NCBI GenBank assembly: GCA_001897835.1
Contig: MKUN01000028.1
Location: 186,001 to 250,000, forward strand
DNA: 64,000 bases
Direction of reading: 5' to 3'
DNA from: Bacteroidetes bacterium 46-16
GTDB taxonomy: Bacteria; Bacteroidota; Bacteroidia; Chitinophagales; Chitinophagaceae
A program made the translations under genes and the position numbers. This document shows, one piece after another, positions 6,854 to 15,687 of the stretch. The notes below the pieces were generated by a model that searched no databases, was not told where the DNA came from, and saw only the letters and a list, made by a program, of their open reading frames with translations. Numbering within the stretch: position 1 is the stretch's first letter; the number at the start of each line of letters is the position of its first letter.

Positions 6854-9094
6854 ATGAAAACAATATTACCAGGAAAATCAAGGAACAAATATAAAGGCCT
6901 GAAAGGGCTGATAGCCATACCATTGCTCTTATGGAGCATGGCTGCTGCCGCGCAGGTGAAAATAAGCGGTAAGGTAGTAGATGATAAAGACAGGCCGGTA
7001 GCAGGTGCCAGCGTATCGCTGGATAATACGCTGGATGGCAGCACAACCGACAGTGCAGGCAATTTCAACTTCAATACAGAAGAAAAAGGCAACCAAACGA
7101 TCGTGGCCACAGAGGTGAGCCACCAAAACGCAGGCATGCCTATAAATGTGGATAAAGATGTAAGCGGGCTGATACTGAAAATGAAGGGCAATAAGGTACA
7201 CGACCTGGACCAGGTAACGATAACTGCGGGATCGATAGAGGCGAGCAATGATAACAAGACCGTACTGAAACCACTGGATATAGTAACGACCGCAGGCACA
7301 CAGGCCGATGTGGTAAGGGCGATACAAACACTGCCCGGTACACAACAGCAGGGCACAGAGACAGGCCTGTTCGTGCGGGGTGGTGATGCCAGCGAAGCCG
7401 CTGTAGTGGTAGATGAAATGGTAGTGCAGAACGCATTTTTCGGCGGACCTCCGGGTGTGGCTACGCGCAGCCGCTTCGGGCCCTTCCAGTTCAAAGGTGT
7501 TTCTTTCAGCAGCGGTGGCTACAGTGCCCGTTACGGGCAGGCCCTGTCGAGCGTGCTGGAACTTAATACCCAGGACCTGCCGGACAAATCGAATGCTAAC
7601 CTGGGCCTGAATATGGCAGGCGTATATGCATCGGGCGTGCACCTGTGGAAAAAGCAAAACATGAGTATAGAAGGTGGTGCATCATACAATAATCTTACGC
7701 CCTTTTACAAACTGGCCACCACAAATGTTGACTATTATAAAGTGCCCGCAGGCGGGAGTGCCAATACCCGTTTTGTATGGAAGCCGAATAAAGACGGCAT
7801 CTTTAAGATATCAGGCAACGGATCTTATTTCGCCACAGGTATAGGTGTGCCGAATCCTTTTAGCGCAGGAGACCCGAATGCACCGAAAAATATCAATTAC
7901 GAAATTAAGGAGCAGAACTACTACAGCAACGCCTCATACCGGCAGATGTTCAAAGATAAATTCAGCCTGTACACTGCCGCCTCATATAGCTACAATAAAT
8001 CGGACAATAAATTCGATACCATTGCCATACCGCAGGATGACCAGCGTGCACAGGGAAGAATTGAAGGCAAATATTATGCTACCAGCAGGCTGGGCATATT
8101 ACTGGGCGGAGAATTTCAATACTACAAAATAGATAAGGCCTGGGGCACGTACCACTATGGCTTCCACGAAACATCGGTAGCGGGCTATACGGAACTGGAC
8201 TGGGCCCCCTTCGCATGGCTTGCCATAAGGCCGGGGCTGCGCTTTGAGCACAGCGAGCTGCTGCAGAAGGAGAATATTGCCCCGCGTTTATCGCTGGCGA
8301 TAAAAACAGGTACCTACAGCCAGGTGTCGCTGGCAGGCGGTTATTTCTACCAAAACCCGGATAATATTTACCTGTATGGCAGTGCCCATCCTGCATTTGA
8401 CTTCCAGAACGCGATACATTATATAGCGAACTGGCAAATGACCCGGAACGACCGCACCCTGCGCATAGAAGGCTATTATAAAGACTATATGAGCCTGGTA
8501 AAGGAGCACGGTGCCTATGACCCCAACAGCTATAGGAATGTACTGTATGCCACATCGATAGATAACTCGGGGAAAGGATATGCCAAAGGTCTTGAACTCT
8601 TCTGGCGCGACAGAAAATCGGTAAAAAATCTTGATTACTGGATATCGTACAGCTATATAGATACCAAAAGGAGCTATAGCAACTACCCGGACAGTGCAGG
8701 CCAGGTGACGCCCACATTCATATCGAACCATAACCTGAACGTGATCGCCAAGTATTTCATAGATAAGATACATACGAACATCAGCGCTACATACAGCTTT
8801 GCTACAGGCAAGCCGTATTATGACCCTGATCCTGCGGTTGCCTTCCTGAGTGAGCGCACGCCGGTATATAATAACCTGTCGCTGACCTTCAGCTACCTGA
8901 CCCATATCAAGAAATGGTTTACCGTGGTGTATGCAGGGATCGACAACGTGACGAACCAGCATAACGTGTTTGGGTATAATTATATAAGCGATGGCAGCGA
9001 GATAAGAAAGACGGAAGTGCGCCCGGCATTGTACAGGAGCATATTCGTAGGTGCTAATTTCTCGCTATCGGAATTCAAAAAGGATGAGCTGTAG
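6854..9094 (+). CDS. TonB-dependent outer-membrane receptor with carboxypeptidase-like regulatory domain
   Basis: A 746-residue active-transport receptor of the outer membrane. I chose the ATG at 6854 over an upstream GTG at 6836, because transcription probably starts near 6840. Residues 1-34 form a signal peptide ending AAAAQ. Next comes a carboxypeptidase-D-like beta-sandwich (KISGKVVDDKDRPVAGASVS…TTDSAGNFNF), then the plug domain (from about 125: TLPGTQQQGTETGLFVRGGD) and a 22-strand-type barrel ending in an aromatic-poor FSLSEFKKDEL tail. There is no SusD partner, so it is not a classical Sus pair. The next gene, a periplasmic TPR protein, is probably co-expressed. Divergent MarR control is likely. 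The substrate is unknown. Confidence 0.9.
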   Translation: MKTILPGKSRNKYKGLKGLIAIPLLLWSMAAAAQVKISGKVVDDKDRPVAGASVSLDNTLDGSTTDSAGNFNFNTEEKGNQTIVATEVSHQNAGMPINVDKDVSGLILKMKGNKVHDLDQVTITAGSIEASNDNKTVLKPLDIVTTAGTQADVVRAIQTLPGTQQQGTETGLFVRGGDASEAAVVVDEMVVQNAFFGGPPGVATRSRFGPFQFKGVSFSSGGYSARYGQALSSVLELNTQDLPDKSNANLGLNMAGVYASGVHLWKKQNMSIEGGASYNNLTPFYKLATTNVDYYKVPAGGSANTRFVWKPNKDGIFKISGNGSYFATGIGVPNPFSAGDPNAPKNINYEIKEQNYYSNASYRQMFKDKFSLYTAASYSYNKSDNKFDTIAIPQDDQRAQGRIEGKYYATSRLGILLGGEFQYYKIDKAWGTYHYGFHETSVAGYTELDWAPFAWLAIRPGLRFEHSELLQKENIAPRLSLAIKTGTYSQVSLAGGYFYQNPDNIYLYGSAHPAFDFQNAIHYIANWQMTRNDRTLRIEGYYKDYMSLVKEHGAYDPNSYRNVLYATSIDNSGKGYAKGLELFWRDRKSVKNLDYWISYSYIDTKRSYSNYPDSAGQVTPTFISNHNLNVIAKYFIDKIHTNISATYSFATGKPYYDPDPAVAFLSERTPVYNNLSLTFSYLTHIKKWFTVVYAGIDNVTNQHNVFGYNYISDGSEIRKTEVRPALYRSIFVGANFSLSEFKKDEL

Positions 9095-9161
9095 TGAATA
9101 GTGGCGGCCCCCGAACAGATAACGAATGATAAAGCAAAACAACAACATAAAAAACAAAGCA

Positions 9162-9824
9162 ATGAGAACACTGATCCTTGTAATAGCTACTGCTGCTTTT
9201 GTGTATATAAACCATGCACATGGGCAGGACTTTAAAGCTACACTTGAAAAGACCTTCACCGCATTTGATACCACGCATGATCCGCAGAAGCAGGTGGAAC
9301 AAAGCAATAAACTGAGCCTGATAGCCAAGAAGTGGAACAACGAGGCCATGGCGCACTATTATGCATCGCTGAGTAAGGTGATCCTGTCGTACACCAATGG
9401 CCTTGATGCAGCCAAGAGGGATGCTTACCTGGACGATGCCGACAAGGAATATGACGATATGATGAGCAACATGGGTAATAAACCTACGGATGAAACTTAT
9501 GTACTGGCTGCATTTATTGCCAATGCCCGCCTGGGTGTGGACGGGGCAAACCGCTGGCAGAAGTACGGGAAGATATTCAATGAGAACCTGGAAAAGGCTA
9601 AGGAACTGAACCCGGATAACCCGCGCATCTATTACCTGCAAGGTACGAGCAAACGTTTTACGCCTAAGATGTTTGGCGGGGGAAAGAAAGCGGCACTTCC
9701 CTATTTTGAGAAAGCCGAGGGACTATTTGCCAAAGAAAGCGGGGATGATATATTGAAACCAAGTTGGGGAAAAAGAACGAACACATACTTCCTGAATGAT
9801 TGTAAAGGCGAGGATAAAGACTGA
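9162..9824 (+). CDS. Periplasmic TPR-like protein paired with the TonB receptor
   Basis: 220 residues from the ATG at 9162 (MRTLILVIATAAFVYI, signal peptide cleaved near HGQ). The rest is alpha-helical with a tetratricopeptide-like arrangement: FNENLEKAKELNPDNPRIYYLQGTS is the clearest repeat, followed by ALPYFEKAEGLF. The 67-base gap after the receptor has no terminator, and a strong terminator follows this gene, so the two form an operon. A role as a periplasmic partner of the receptor is inferred from position only. Confidence 0.75.
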   Translation: MRTLILVIATAAFVYINHAHGQDFKATLEKTFTAFDTTHDPQKQVEQSNKLSLIAKKWNNEAMAHYYASLSKVILSYTNGLDAAKRDAYLDDADKEYDDMMSNMGNKPTDETYVLAAFIANARLGVDGANRWQKYGKIFNENLEKAKELNPDNPRIYYLQGTSKRFTPKMFGGGKKAALPYFEKAEGLFAKESGDDILKPSWGKRTNTYFLNDCKGEDKD

Positions 9825-9849
9825 TAATGAATGGTTTAAAACAGGACAG

Positions 9850-9876
9850 CCGGCCCCATGCGGGGCCGGTTTTTTT
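9850..9876 (+). terminator. Rho-independent terminator of the receptor operon
   Basis: CCGGCCCC (9850-9857), 4-base loop, GGGGCCGG (9862-9869), then seven T. Confidence 0.9.
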
Positions 9877-9978
9877 ATGAATATATGCCGGTGGGCTGTC
9901 TTGGCATGGTTATACTATATACAATGGCAGAAATAAATATCAATTTTCCTCTCTAATTTTCTCTCATTATTCCTCCTC

Positions 9979-10020
9979 CGGGGAGCGACACAGGCCGGTG
10001 CCGCTCCCCGTTCTTTTTCT
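9979..10020 (+). terminator. Strong orphan hairpin followed by a T-rich tract
   Basis: CGGGGAGCG (9979-9987) pairs with CGCTCCCCG (10002-10010), extended inward by CAC/GTG past an A·C mismatch, and is followed by TTCTTTTTCT. It lies 100 bases after one terminator and 30 bases before the next gene. So it ends either a short RNA from 9878-9978 or acts as an attenuator for the gene at 10051. Confidence 0.65.
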
Positions 10021-10050
10021 GCTAATTAAGAATTATTTATTTTTATCATT

Positions 10051-10356
10051 ATGAAAAAGGCAACACTCATATTGATAGCCTTGCTATGCATAGCAACAGG
10101 CGTATATGCACAAAAAAGCTTCAAGGCCCAGCAAAAGGAACAGGAAAGGGCTATAAAAGCCGCATACAAACGACATAAAGTGACCCAAAGAGAATACTAT
10201 AAACTAATGGATGAGCAGGATGCGATAAAGTATGCGATAGAAAAATATGAAGCGGACGGCTACTGGACGCTGCATGAAAAGGATGTAGTGCGGGGCAAAC
10301 TGGAGCGCGCACACGACCGCCTGCGGCGTTACAAGACCAACGGGGAGCGCTATTAA
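10051..10356 (+). CDS. Small secreted, highly charged helical protein
   Basis: 101 residues: a signal peptide (MKKATLILIALLCIATGVYA, cut before Q) and then a single Lys/Arg/Glu-rich helical body (KAQQKEQERAIKAAYKRHK… RGKLERAHDRLRRYKTNGERY), predicted to be coiled-coil or basic helix. No domain is recognised. It has its own hairpin terminator after the stop, so it is probably monocistronic. Such short basic periplasmic proteins are common but uncharacterised in this phylum. Confidence 0.7.
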   Translation: MKKATLILIALLCIATGVYAQKSFKAQQKEQERAIKAAYKRHKVTQREYYKLMDEQDAIKYAIEKYEADGYWTLHEKDVVRGKLERAHDRLRRYKTNGERY

Positions 10357-10375
10357 AAAGGCCGGGGCATAAAAA

Positions 10376-10402
10376 AGCACAGGTGGAAACCTATGCTCTT
10401 TT
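10376..10402. terminator. Hairpin terminator, usable in both directions
   Basis: AGCACAGGT (10376-10384), GGAA loop, ACCTATGCT (10389-10397), one mismatch, then CTCTTTTA. A run of A before the stem makes it usable on the minus strand too. Confidence 0.7.
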
Positions 10403-10551
10403 ATCCTATGCCTGTACAAGAGTTATCCGTACAGTGCTATTAAAAAATGTCCTCCCTGTATTAGACGCAGCTAAACAAATGTTGGTTGGCAGGTACCGTC
10501 TTAAAAACATTGAAACAGGATATATAAAGGTTTAATCGTTAATTTTGATGC

Positions 10552-11577
10552 ATGAATACTATAGACGAATTAAGGCATTTGCTTGATGAACGCATCGTGA
10601 TCATAGACGGTGCCATGGGCACGATGATACAGCGCTATAAACTGAACGAAGCGGATTATCGTGGTGAACGGTTCAAAGACTGGCCCAAAGACCTAAAGGG
10701 TAATAATGACCTGCTGAGTCTTACGCAACCGGGTATCATTAAAAGCATACATACAGAATATCTTGAAGCGGGTGCAGATATCATAGAGACCAATACCTTC
10801 AATGCGCAGGCTATATCGCTGGCGGACTATGATATGCAGGAACTTGCCTATGAATTAAATGTGGCTTCTGCGAAGATCGCGAAAGCGGCCGTGCAGGAAT
10901 ATATGGTGGTGCATCCCGGGGAGCAGAAGTATGTAGCAGGCGCCATAGGCCCTATGAATAAAACATTATCGCTATCGCCCGATGTGAATAACCCCGGTTA
11001 CCGGGCAATGACCTTTGATGAGGCTGAGGCGGCCTATTACGAGCAGGTGAAGGGACTGATGGATGGCGGCGCGGATATACTGCTTGTGGAAACCATATTC
11101 GATACACTGAATGCCAAAGCAGCCATTTTCGCCATTAATAAATACCTGCGCGAGCATGACCTGCGCGGGCAGGTGCCGGTAATGATATCGGGCACCATAA
11201 CCGATGCCTCGGGCCGCACACTGAGCGGGCAGACACTGGAAGCCTTCCTGGTATCGGTGATGCACGCAGCACCCATAAGCATAGGGCTTAACTGTGCCCT
11301 TGGCGCGGCGCAAATGAGGCCGCATATAGAAGAACTTGCAGGGCTTGCAGCCAGTTATGTGAGCTGCTACCCCAATGCCGGCCTGCCTAACCCAATGGGT
11401 GAATATGATGAAACACCGGCTGAGACCGCAGCAATAGTAGCCGGTTTTGCGCAGGAAGGCTGGGTGAATATGGTAGGCGGCTGCTGCGGTACCACACCAG
11501 CACATATCAAGGCCATAGCACAGGCGGTAAAGCAGCATAAGCCAAGACCAATGCCGGAAGCCGAAGCGGTACTTTAA
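10552..11577 (+). CDS. Homocysteine S-methyltransferase, N-terminal half of split MetH
   Basis: Binds homocysteine on zinc and accepts a methyl group, the first domain of cobalamin-dependent methionine synthase. All three zinc cysteines are present: Cys248 (GLNC) and Cys311-Cys312 (GGCCGT). The start [13 protein letters not shown] and the [34 protein letters not shown] block match MetH. At 341 residues it stops where the folate-binding domain should begin. In several Bacteroidota MetH is encoded as two genes, but here the gene downstream is a thioredoxin-fold protein, so the folate/B12/reactivation half is not adjacent. A terminator follows directly. An alternative is a free-standing S-methyltransferase using S-methylmethionine, but the sequence is closer to MetH. 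Confidence 0.88.
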   Translation: MNTIDELRHLLDERIVIIDGAMGTMIQRYKLNEADYRGERFKDWPKDLKGNNDLLSLTQPGIIKSIHTEYLEAGADIIETNTFNAQAISLADYDMQELAYELNVASAKIAKAAVQEYMVVHPGEQKYVAGAIGPMNKTLSLSPDVNNPGYRAMTFDEAEAAYYEQVKGLMDGGADILLVETIFDTLNAKAAIFAINKYLREHDLRGQVPVMISGTITDASGRTLSGQTLEAFLVSVMHAAPISIGLNCALGAAQMRPHIEELAGLAASYVSCYPNAGLPNPMGEYDETPAETAAIVAGFAQEGWVNMVGGCCGTTPAHIKAIAQAVKQHKPRPMPEAEAVL

Positions 11578-11607
11578 CAGTATTTTTCAAACTATTATAT
11601 ACAAGGG

Positions 11608-11637
11608 GCTGTCTCTAAGGACAGCTTTTTGTTTTTT
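11608..11637 (+). terminator. Rho-independent terminator after the MetH half
   Basis: GCTGTC (11608-11613), 6-base loop, GACAGC (11620-11625), then TTTTTGTTTTTT. Confidence 0.85.
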
Positions 11638-11690
11638 ATCAATATTAACATCCAATGCGTTATATTGCTTATCCTTAAAAACCAGCTATA

Positions 11691-13133
11691 TTGAAGCAAT
11701 ACATTTTCTTATTTCTTTTTTCATGTGTTTGGGCCGGTACTGCAAATGCCGATGGCATTGTGAAACTGCATGGCAGGATACATGCCCCTGTATCAGACAG
11801 TATCTATATCACGTATAACAACAGCAGGCTTACCTACGACCCCGTGCAGCAAGGCATACTACTGAACAGGGATGGCAGCTTCAGCACTACATTCAGCGTG
11901 AGCGAAAGGTTTACGCCGGTAATATTAAAACATGGCGGCATGAAGGCTGACCTGGTGGTGGAGCCTGGTTATGACCTGGAGCTGGGTGCTGAGGGGAAAA
12001 AATTTGACAGCAGCCTGCACTATAAAGGCTATGGCCACGAGGTGGCGGGCTTCGCTGCACAACATACCATGGACCGAGGCCTGATGGAAAACTACCTGCT
12101 GAAGATGCAGCCAAGGTTTGGAGACACGGCCGCTACATTTAAAAAAGAAATAGAGGCACTGGAACAGGAAGAAGTATTGTACCTGAATAACCACATGTCG
12201 GGCCTGCGTACTGATTTTGTGCAGTTCTGGGTAACGTACTATCACTTTTTCAGCTATTTCGCGCTGCTGCAATATCCCCTGCTGCACGAGATGGCCAAAC
12301 AAAAGACCTATTATGTGAAGCAAGTAAGCCCTGCCAATTACGAGAGCATATCGGATATAGTTGATCTCTTCAGCGATTCGCTGCTGGGCGTACCCACATA
12401 CAGGATGTATGTGGACCAACTATACAAAATGAGGATGAACGCAGCGGGCTTTGTAAATATGCCCAATGACCCCGATGAGGCGAAAAGATACCAGCAGGAT
12501 GACAGCGTAATGTATATGGCCATAGCGCACATGCCGCCACTCACGGCGCAATATGCGGTAGCTAATATACTATACGCCAATGCGCGTGTATACCCGCTGG
12601 CACGAACCGAACACCAGTTGGAAATGTATAAAGGACGCTGGCCGGACAGCAGGTACATAACCCTGATACAAAGGCAGATAGCCATAATGAAGCGCCTGGC
12701 AAAAGGACAGAAGGCCATGGACTTCGAGATAAACACGCCGCAGGGTGCGCATACCAAACTATCGGAACTGAAGGGTAAGGTGATACTGCTCACCTTTTGG
12801 TCGAGCGCTTATGAACAAGGAATGGCAGACCTGTACATTGTGAATAAACTGTTCAATAAATTCAACGAGAACGGTGTGGCATTTGTATTCGTATCGATAG
12901 ACGGTAATGACCAGGTATGGAAAACATCGATAGAAAAATACAGGCTTTCGGGCATACACACCCATGTGGATGGCTGGAAATCGCTGCTTGCAGAGCTGTA
13001 TGGCATACAAGCCGTACCTACCTTCTTCCTTATAGACAAACAAGGTAATTTCGCTACTGATCCCGGGCATGTACCCTTGCCCAGGCTAGGTGATGCACTG
13101 AGTAATGAGCTATCACGTTTGCTCAAAGAATGA
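11691..13133 (+). CDS. Secreted TlpA/ResA-like thioredoxin-fold protein lacking CxxC
   Basis: 480 residues from a TTG start, needed to include the signal peptide (KQYIFLFLFSCVWAGTANA). The N-terminal region is a beta-rich module like the DUF4369 domain that precedes TlpA-type thioredoxins in Bacteroidota. The middle is helical. Residues about 345-480 are an AhpC/TSA-type thioredoxin fold (GQKAMDFEI…LSELKGKVILLTFW…VAFVFVSID…GIQAVPTFFLIDKQG). The active-site stretch FW-x-x-W-C-x-x-C is replaced by FWSSAYEQ (369-376), so neither cysteine is present. The cis-proline (AVPTFF) is kept. It is therefore probably a binding or structural version, not a redox enzyme. It stands alone. Confidence 0.85.
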   Translation: MKQYIFLFLFSCVWAGTANADGIVKLHGRIHAPVSDSIYITYNNSRLTYDPVQQGILLNRDGSFSTTFSVSERFTPVILKHGGMKADLVVEPGYDLELGAEGKKFDSSLHYKGYGHEVAGFAAQHTMDRGLMENYLLKMQPRFGDTAATFKKEIEALEQEEVLYLNNHMSGLRTDFVQFWVTYYHFFSYFALLQYPLLHEMAKQKTYYVKQVSPANYESISDIVDLFSDSLLGVPTYRMYVDQLYKMRMNAAGFVNMPNDPDEAKRYQQDDSVMYMAIAHMPPLTAQYAVANILYANARVYPLARTEHQLEMYKGRWPDSRYITLIQRQIAIMKRLAKGQKAMDFEINTPQGAHTKLSELKGKVILLTFWSSAYEQGMADLYIVNKLFNKFNENGVAFVFVSIDGNDQVWKTSIEKYRLSGIHTHVDGWKSLLAELYGIQAVPTFFLIDKQGNFATDPGHVPLPRLGDALSNELSRLLKE

Positions 13134-13233
13134 GCCATGGCCTGACTTAACAATACATTAAAGGGGGCTTAATATTAGATTCATATTCCTTTCGTCATTT
13201 TGTATAACCAAAAGCTTCACTGAAGCCAACAGA

Positions 13234-14124
13234 ATGTCGAAAAGAGAAGTGGATATTGTAGTGCTGTCGGACATACACTTAGGAACTTATGGGTGTCATG
13301 CCAGGGAACTACTGCAATACCTGAAAAGTATTAAACCTAAAGCCGTGATCCTCAACGGCGATATCATTGACATCTGGCAATTCACAAAAAGGTACTGGCC
13401 ATCCACGCACATGATGGTGGTGAAGCACCTGGTGGGGCTTATCGCCAAGGAGATACCTGTGTATTATATACCCGGCAATCATGATGAAATGCTGCGGAGG
13501 TTCAAAGACTTCCAGGTGGGCTCGCTAAAGATCACCAATAAATTATCGCTGAAGATAGACGGTGCGAATGTATGGATATTCCACGGTGATGTATTTGATG
13601 TGGTGATGCAGCATAGTAAATGGCTGGCCAAACTGGGCGCGATAGGATACGATACCCTGATACTCATCAATCGTTTTGTCAATTTTATTTCGCAAAAGCT
13701 GGGACGCGGTAAGATATCCTTATCGAAGAAGATAAAGAACGGCGTAAAAGGTGCGGTAAAATTCATCAACAAATTTGAAGATACGGTGTGTGGCATAGCA
13801 GCAGAGAACAGTTATGATTTCGTGATCTGCGGGCATATACACCAACCGGAAATAAGGAGCATAGACACCGCGCATGGTAATATAACCTACATGAACAGTG
13901 GTGACTGGATAGAAAATTTAACATCTCTTGAGTATACGGACGGAAAGTGGACCGTTTATAAATATTGGGAAGATCCTGTAGCGCAGGCTGTGGATATAGA
14001 TAAAAAGAAGCAGGCCAAAGAAACATCGAAAGAACTGATGGTAAGCCTGATGCAGGAACTGAATATGGTAAAAAGCCAACCGAACGGTAATATGGGAAAT
14101 ATAGGATCGGTAGAGGCTGCATAA
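13234..14124 (+). CDS. Calcineurin-type metallophosphoesterase, LpxH/UDP-2,3-diacylglucosamine diphosphatase-like
   Basis: Hydrolyses a phosphoester with a two-metal centre. All five motifs are present: D13-x-H15 (SDIHLG), G42-D43 (NGDIID), GNHD at 81-84, H117-G-D (FHGD) and GH201-x-H203. The pattern GDIIDIWQF…WP and the size (296 residues) resemble the UDP-2,3-diacylglucosamine hydrolase family of Bacteroidota rather than E. coli LpxH proper. It is followed 11 bases later by a glycosyltransferase. The pair may make or trim a lipid-linked sugar, and a lipid A role is possible but unproven. The C-terminal 50 residues are Lys-rich and variable. Confidence 0.85.
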   Translation: MSKREVDIVVLSDIHLGTYGCHARELLQYLKSIKPKAVILNGDIIDIWQFTKRYWPSTHMMVVKHLVGLIAKEIPVYYIPGNHDEMLRRFKDFQVGSLKITNKLSLKIDGANVWIFHGDVFDVVMQHSKWLAKLGAIGYDTLILINRFVNFISQKLGRGKISLSKKIKNGVKGAVKFINKFEDTVCGIAAENSYDFVICGHIHQPEIRSIDTAHGNITYMNSGDWIENLTSLEYTDGKWTVYKYWEDPVAQAVDIDKKKQAKETSKELMVSLMQELNMVKSQPNGNMGNIGSVEAA

Positions 14125-14135
14125 ACAATATAAAC

Positions 14136-15152
14136 GTGAAAATACTCTTTGCTATCCAGGGTACCGGTAACGGCCACTTAAGCCGTGCGCGGGATATCTA
14201 CCCCGAACTCCAGAAATATGGTTCTGTGGATGTGCTCATTAGCGGTATACAGGCCGATGTGGCATTCCCCTTTCCCGTAAAATATAAATTTCATGGTATG
14301 AGCTTCATCTTTGGCAGCAAAGGCGGAGTGGACCTTTGGAAGACCACGAAGACGATCAGGCTCCTGCGCCTGATACGGGATATACGCAGCCTGCCGGTAG
14401 CGGAATATGATCTTGTTATCAACGACTTCGAACCTGTGGCGTCATGGGCCTGCAAATTGAAAGGAATACCCTGCATAGCACTAAGCCATCAAAGTGCGGT
14501 CATAGATAAAAATGCGCCCAGGCCTAAAGAGAGCGACTGGTTCGGTAAACTGGTGCTGAACCATTATGCACCCCATACCGCGGCCTATGGTTTTCATTTC
14601 AAACAATATTCGCCTAATATACACACCCCTGTCATCCGGAGGCAAATACGCGATATAGAACCCAGTGATGAAGGGCACTATACGGTGTACCTGCCGGCAT
14701 ATGATGATAATACGATGATAGCGCACCTGTCGAAATTTGAAACTGTGCAATGGCAAGTATTCTCGAAACATAACAAAGAAGCATTTACGTTCAGGAACAT
14801 ATCGATACAGCCTATAGAAAATGATGCGTTTATCAGGAGTATGGCAAGCAGTACCGGGGTGCTGTGCGGGGCTGGTTTTGAAGGCCCGGCAGAAGCCCTG
14901 TACCTGGGTAAAAAATTATTGGTGATACCTATGGTGGCCCAGTATGAGCAACATTGCAACGCTGCCGGGCTTGAAGGACTGGGTGTGCCGGTAATAAAGC
15001 AACTCAGCAAAAAGTATTATGATGACATACACCGCTGGATATTATCGACGGAGCGGGTAAAAGTGAATTTCCCCGATAATACTGCTGCGGCAGTGGAACA
15101 ACTTATGAGCGAACAGGTAGGTGTGAAGAGTATGCAGGCTGTATTCAGCTAG
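14136..15152 (+). CDS. Glycosyltransferase (GT28/MurG-like fold)
   Basis: 338 residues from a GTG start 11 bases after the phosphoesterase; an ATG start would remove the first beta strand. The N-terminal KILFAIQGTGNGHLSRA is the GT-B loop seen in GT28 enzymes (MurG, UgtP). The C-terminal half has the nucleotide-sugar acceptor region VLCGAGFEGPAEALYLGKKLLVIPMVAQYEQHCNA. It probably moves a sugar from a nucleotide donor onto a lipid at the inner membrane. Operon pairing with the LpxH-like gene supports a glycolipid role. The donor and acceptor cannot be told. Confidence 0.85.
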   Translation: MKILFAIQGTGNGHLSRARDIYPELQKYGSVDVLISGIQADVAFPFPVKYKFHGMSFIFGSKGGVDLWKTTKTIRLLRLIRDIRSLPVAEYDLVINDFEPVASWACKLKGIPCIALSHQSAVIDKNAPRPKESDWFGKLVLNHYAPHTAAYGFHFKQYSPNIHTPVIRRQIRDIEPSDEGHYTVYLPAYDDNTMIAHLSKFETVQWQVFSKHNKEAFTFRNISIQPIENDAFIRSMASSTGVLCGAGFEGPAEALYLGKKLLVIPMVAQYEQHCNAAGLEGLGVPVIKQLSKKYYDDIHRWILSTERVKVNFPDNTAAAVEQLMSEQVGVKSMQAVFS

Positions 15153-15156
15153 CAGG

Positions 15157-15684
15157 CTATTTGTTTTGATCCATTATATCCTGCCTGATGATCCCGGCGA
15201 GATCAGATTCAAGGCTTTTGATTACGGACTCTGTAATACGCCCTACTTCTTTGTTGTCCCTGAATAGTATTATGGTAGGCACTTTGGTGATATTATAGCG
15301 CTCACGTTCGGCGCCAAGTGCATTTTTATCGCGGTCGACACCATACATGGTGAGCCTTGGAACAGGGAAATGCATTTTATTCAAGAGGCTGTACAGTTTG
15401 GGAATAAGGTAATGCGAATCATCGCACCAGGTGCCCATGAATACCACCAGCGAATATTGTGGCAGGTTATCGGCAAGGTAGCGCATATCATGATATTCCG
15501 GTGTGTAGCCGGTAAGGTTCTCATCAAACCAGGAAAACTTTGGCTCCTGCCGCAGGTCGTCAAAGGACAGGGGGCCGCGAAATATCAATTGTCCTGTTTT
15601 TTCGTCGGTAGAAATGTCATAAGCATTTTGTGCCCCGGCCTGTATGCCTGTTATCATCAGTATTACGAATAGTAAATGTTTCAT
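15157..15684 (-). CDS. Secreted thioredoxin-like protein with monothiol CxxS site
   Basis: 175 residues with a signal peptide ending GAQ. The thioredoxin fold is seen in SLVVFMGTWCDDSHYLIPKLYSLL…VPTIILF. Cys87 is kept but the second cysteine is Ser90 (CDDS), so it cannot form the usual internal disulfide. Such sites suit glutathione-free thiol reduction or isomerase-like work, or binding. It is the last gene of a minus-strand run, three bases after the MerR regulator gene. Confidence 0.8.
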   Translation of the reverse strand: MKHLLFVILMITGIQAGAQNAYDISTDEKTGQLIFRGPLSFDDLRQEPKFSWFDENLTGYTPEYHDMRYLADNLPQYSLVVFMGTWCDDSHYLIPKLYSLLNKMHFPVPRLTMYGVDRDKNALGAERERYNITKVPTIILFRDNKEVGRITESVIKSLESDLAGIIRQDIMDQNK

Positions 15685-15687
15685 TGA

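Noticed and set aside
10540-10547. TAATTTTG as promoter of the MetH half
   Set aside because: A start 6-7 bases downstream would fall on or past the ATG at 10552, requiring leaderless translation; no -33 TTG at the right distance.
10403-10551. Cobalamin or SAM riboswitch before the MetH half
   Set aside because: Looked for the conserved cobalamin box and SAM-type multi-stem structure; saw only the terminator hairpin of the previous gene. A covariance-model search would settle it.
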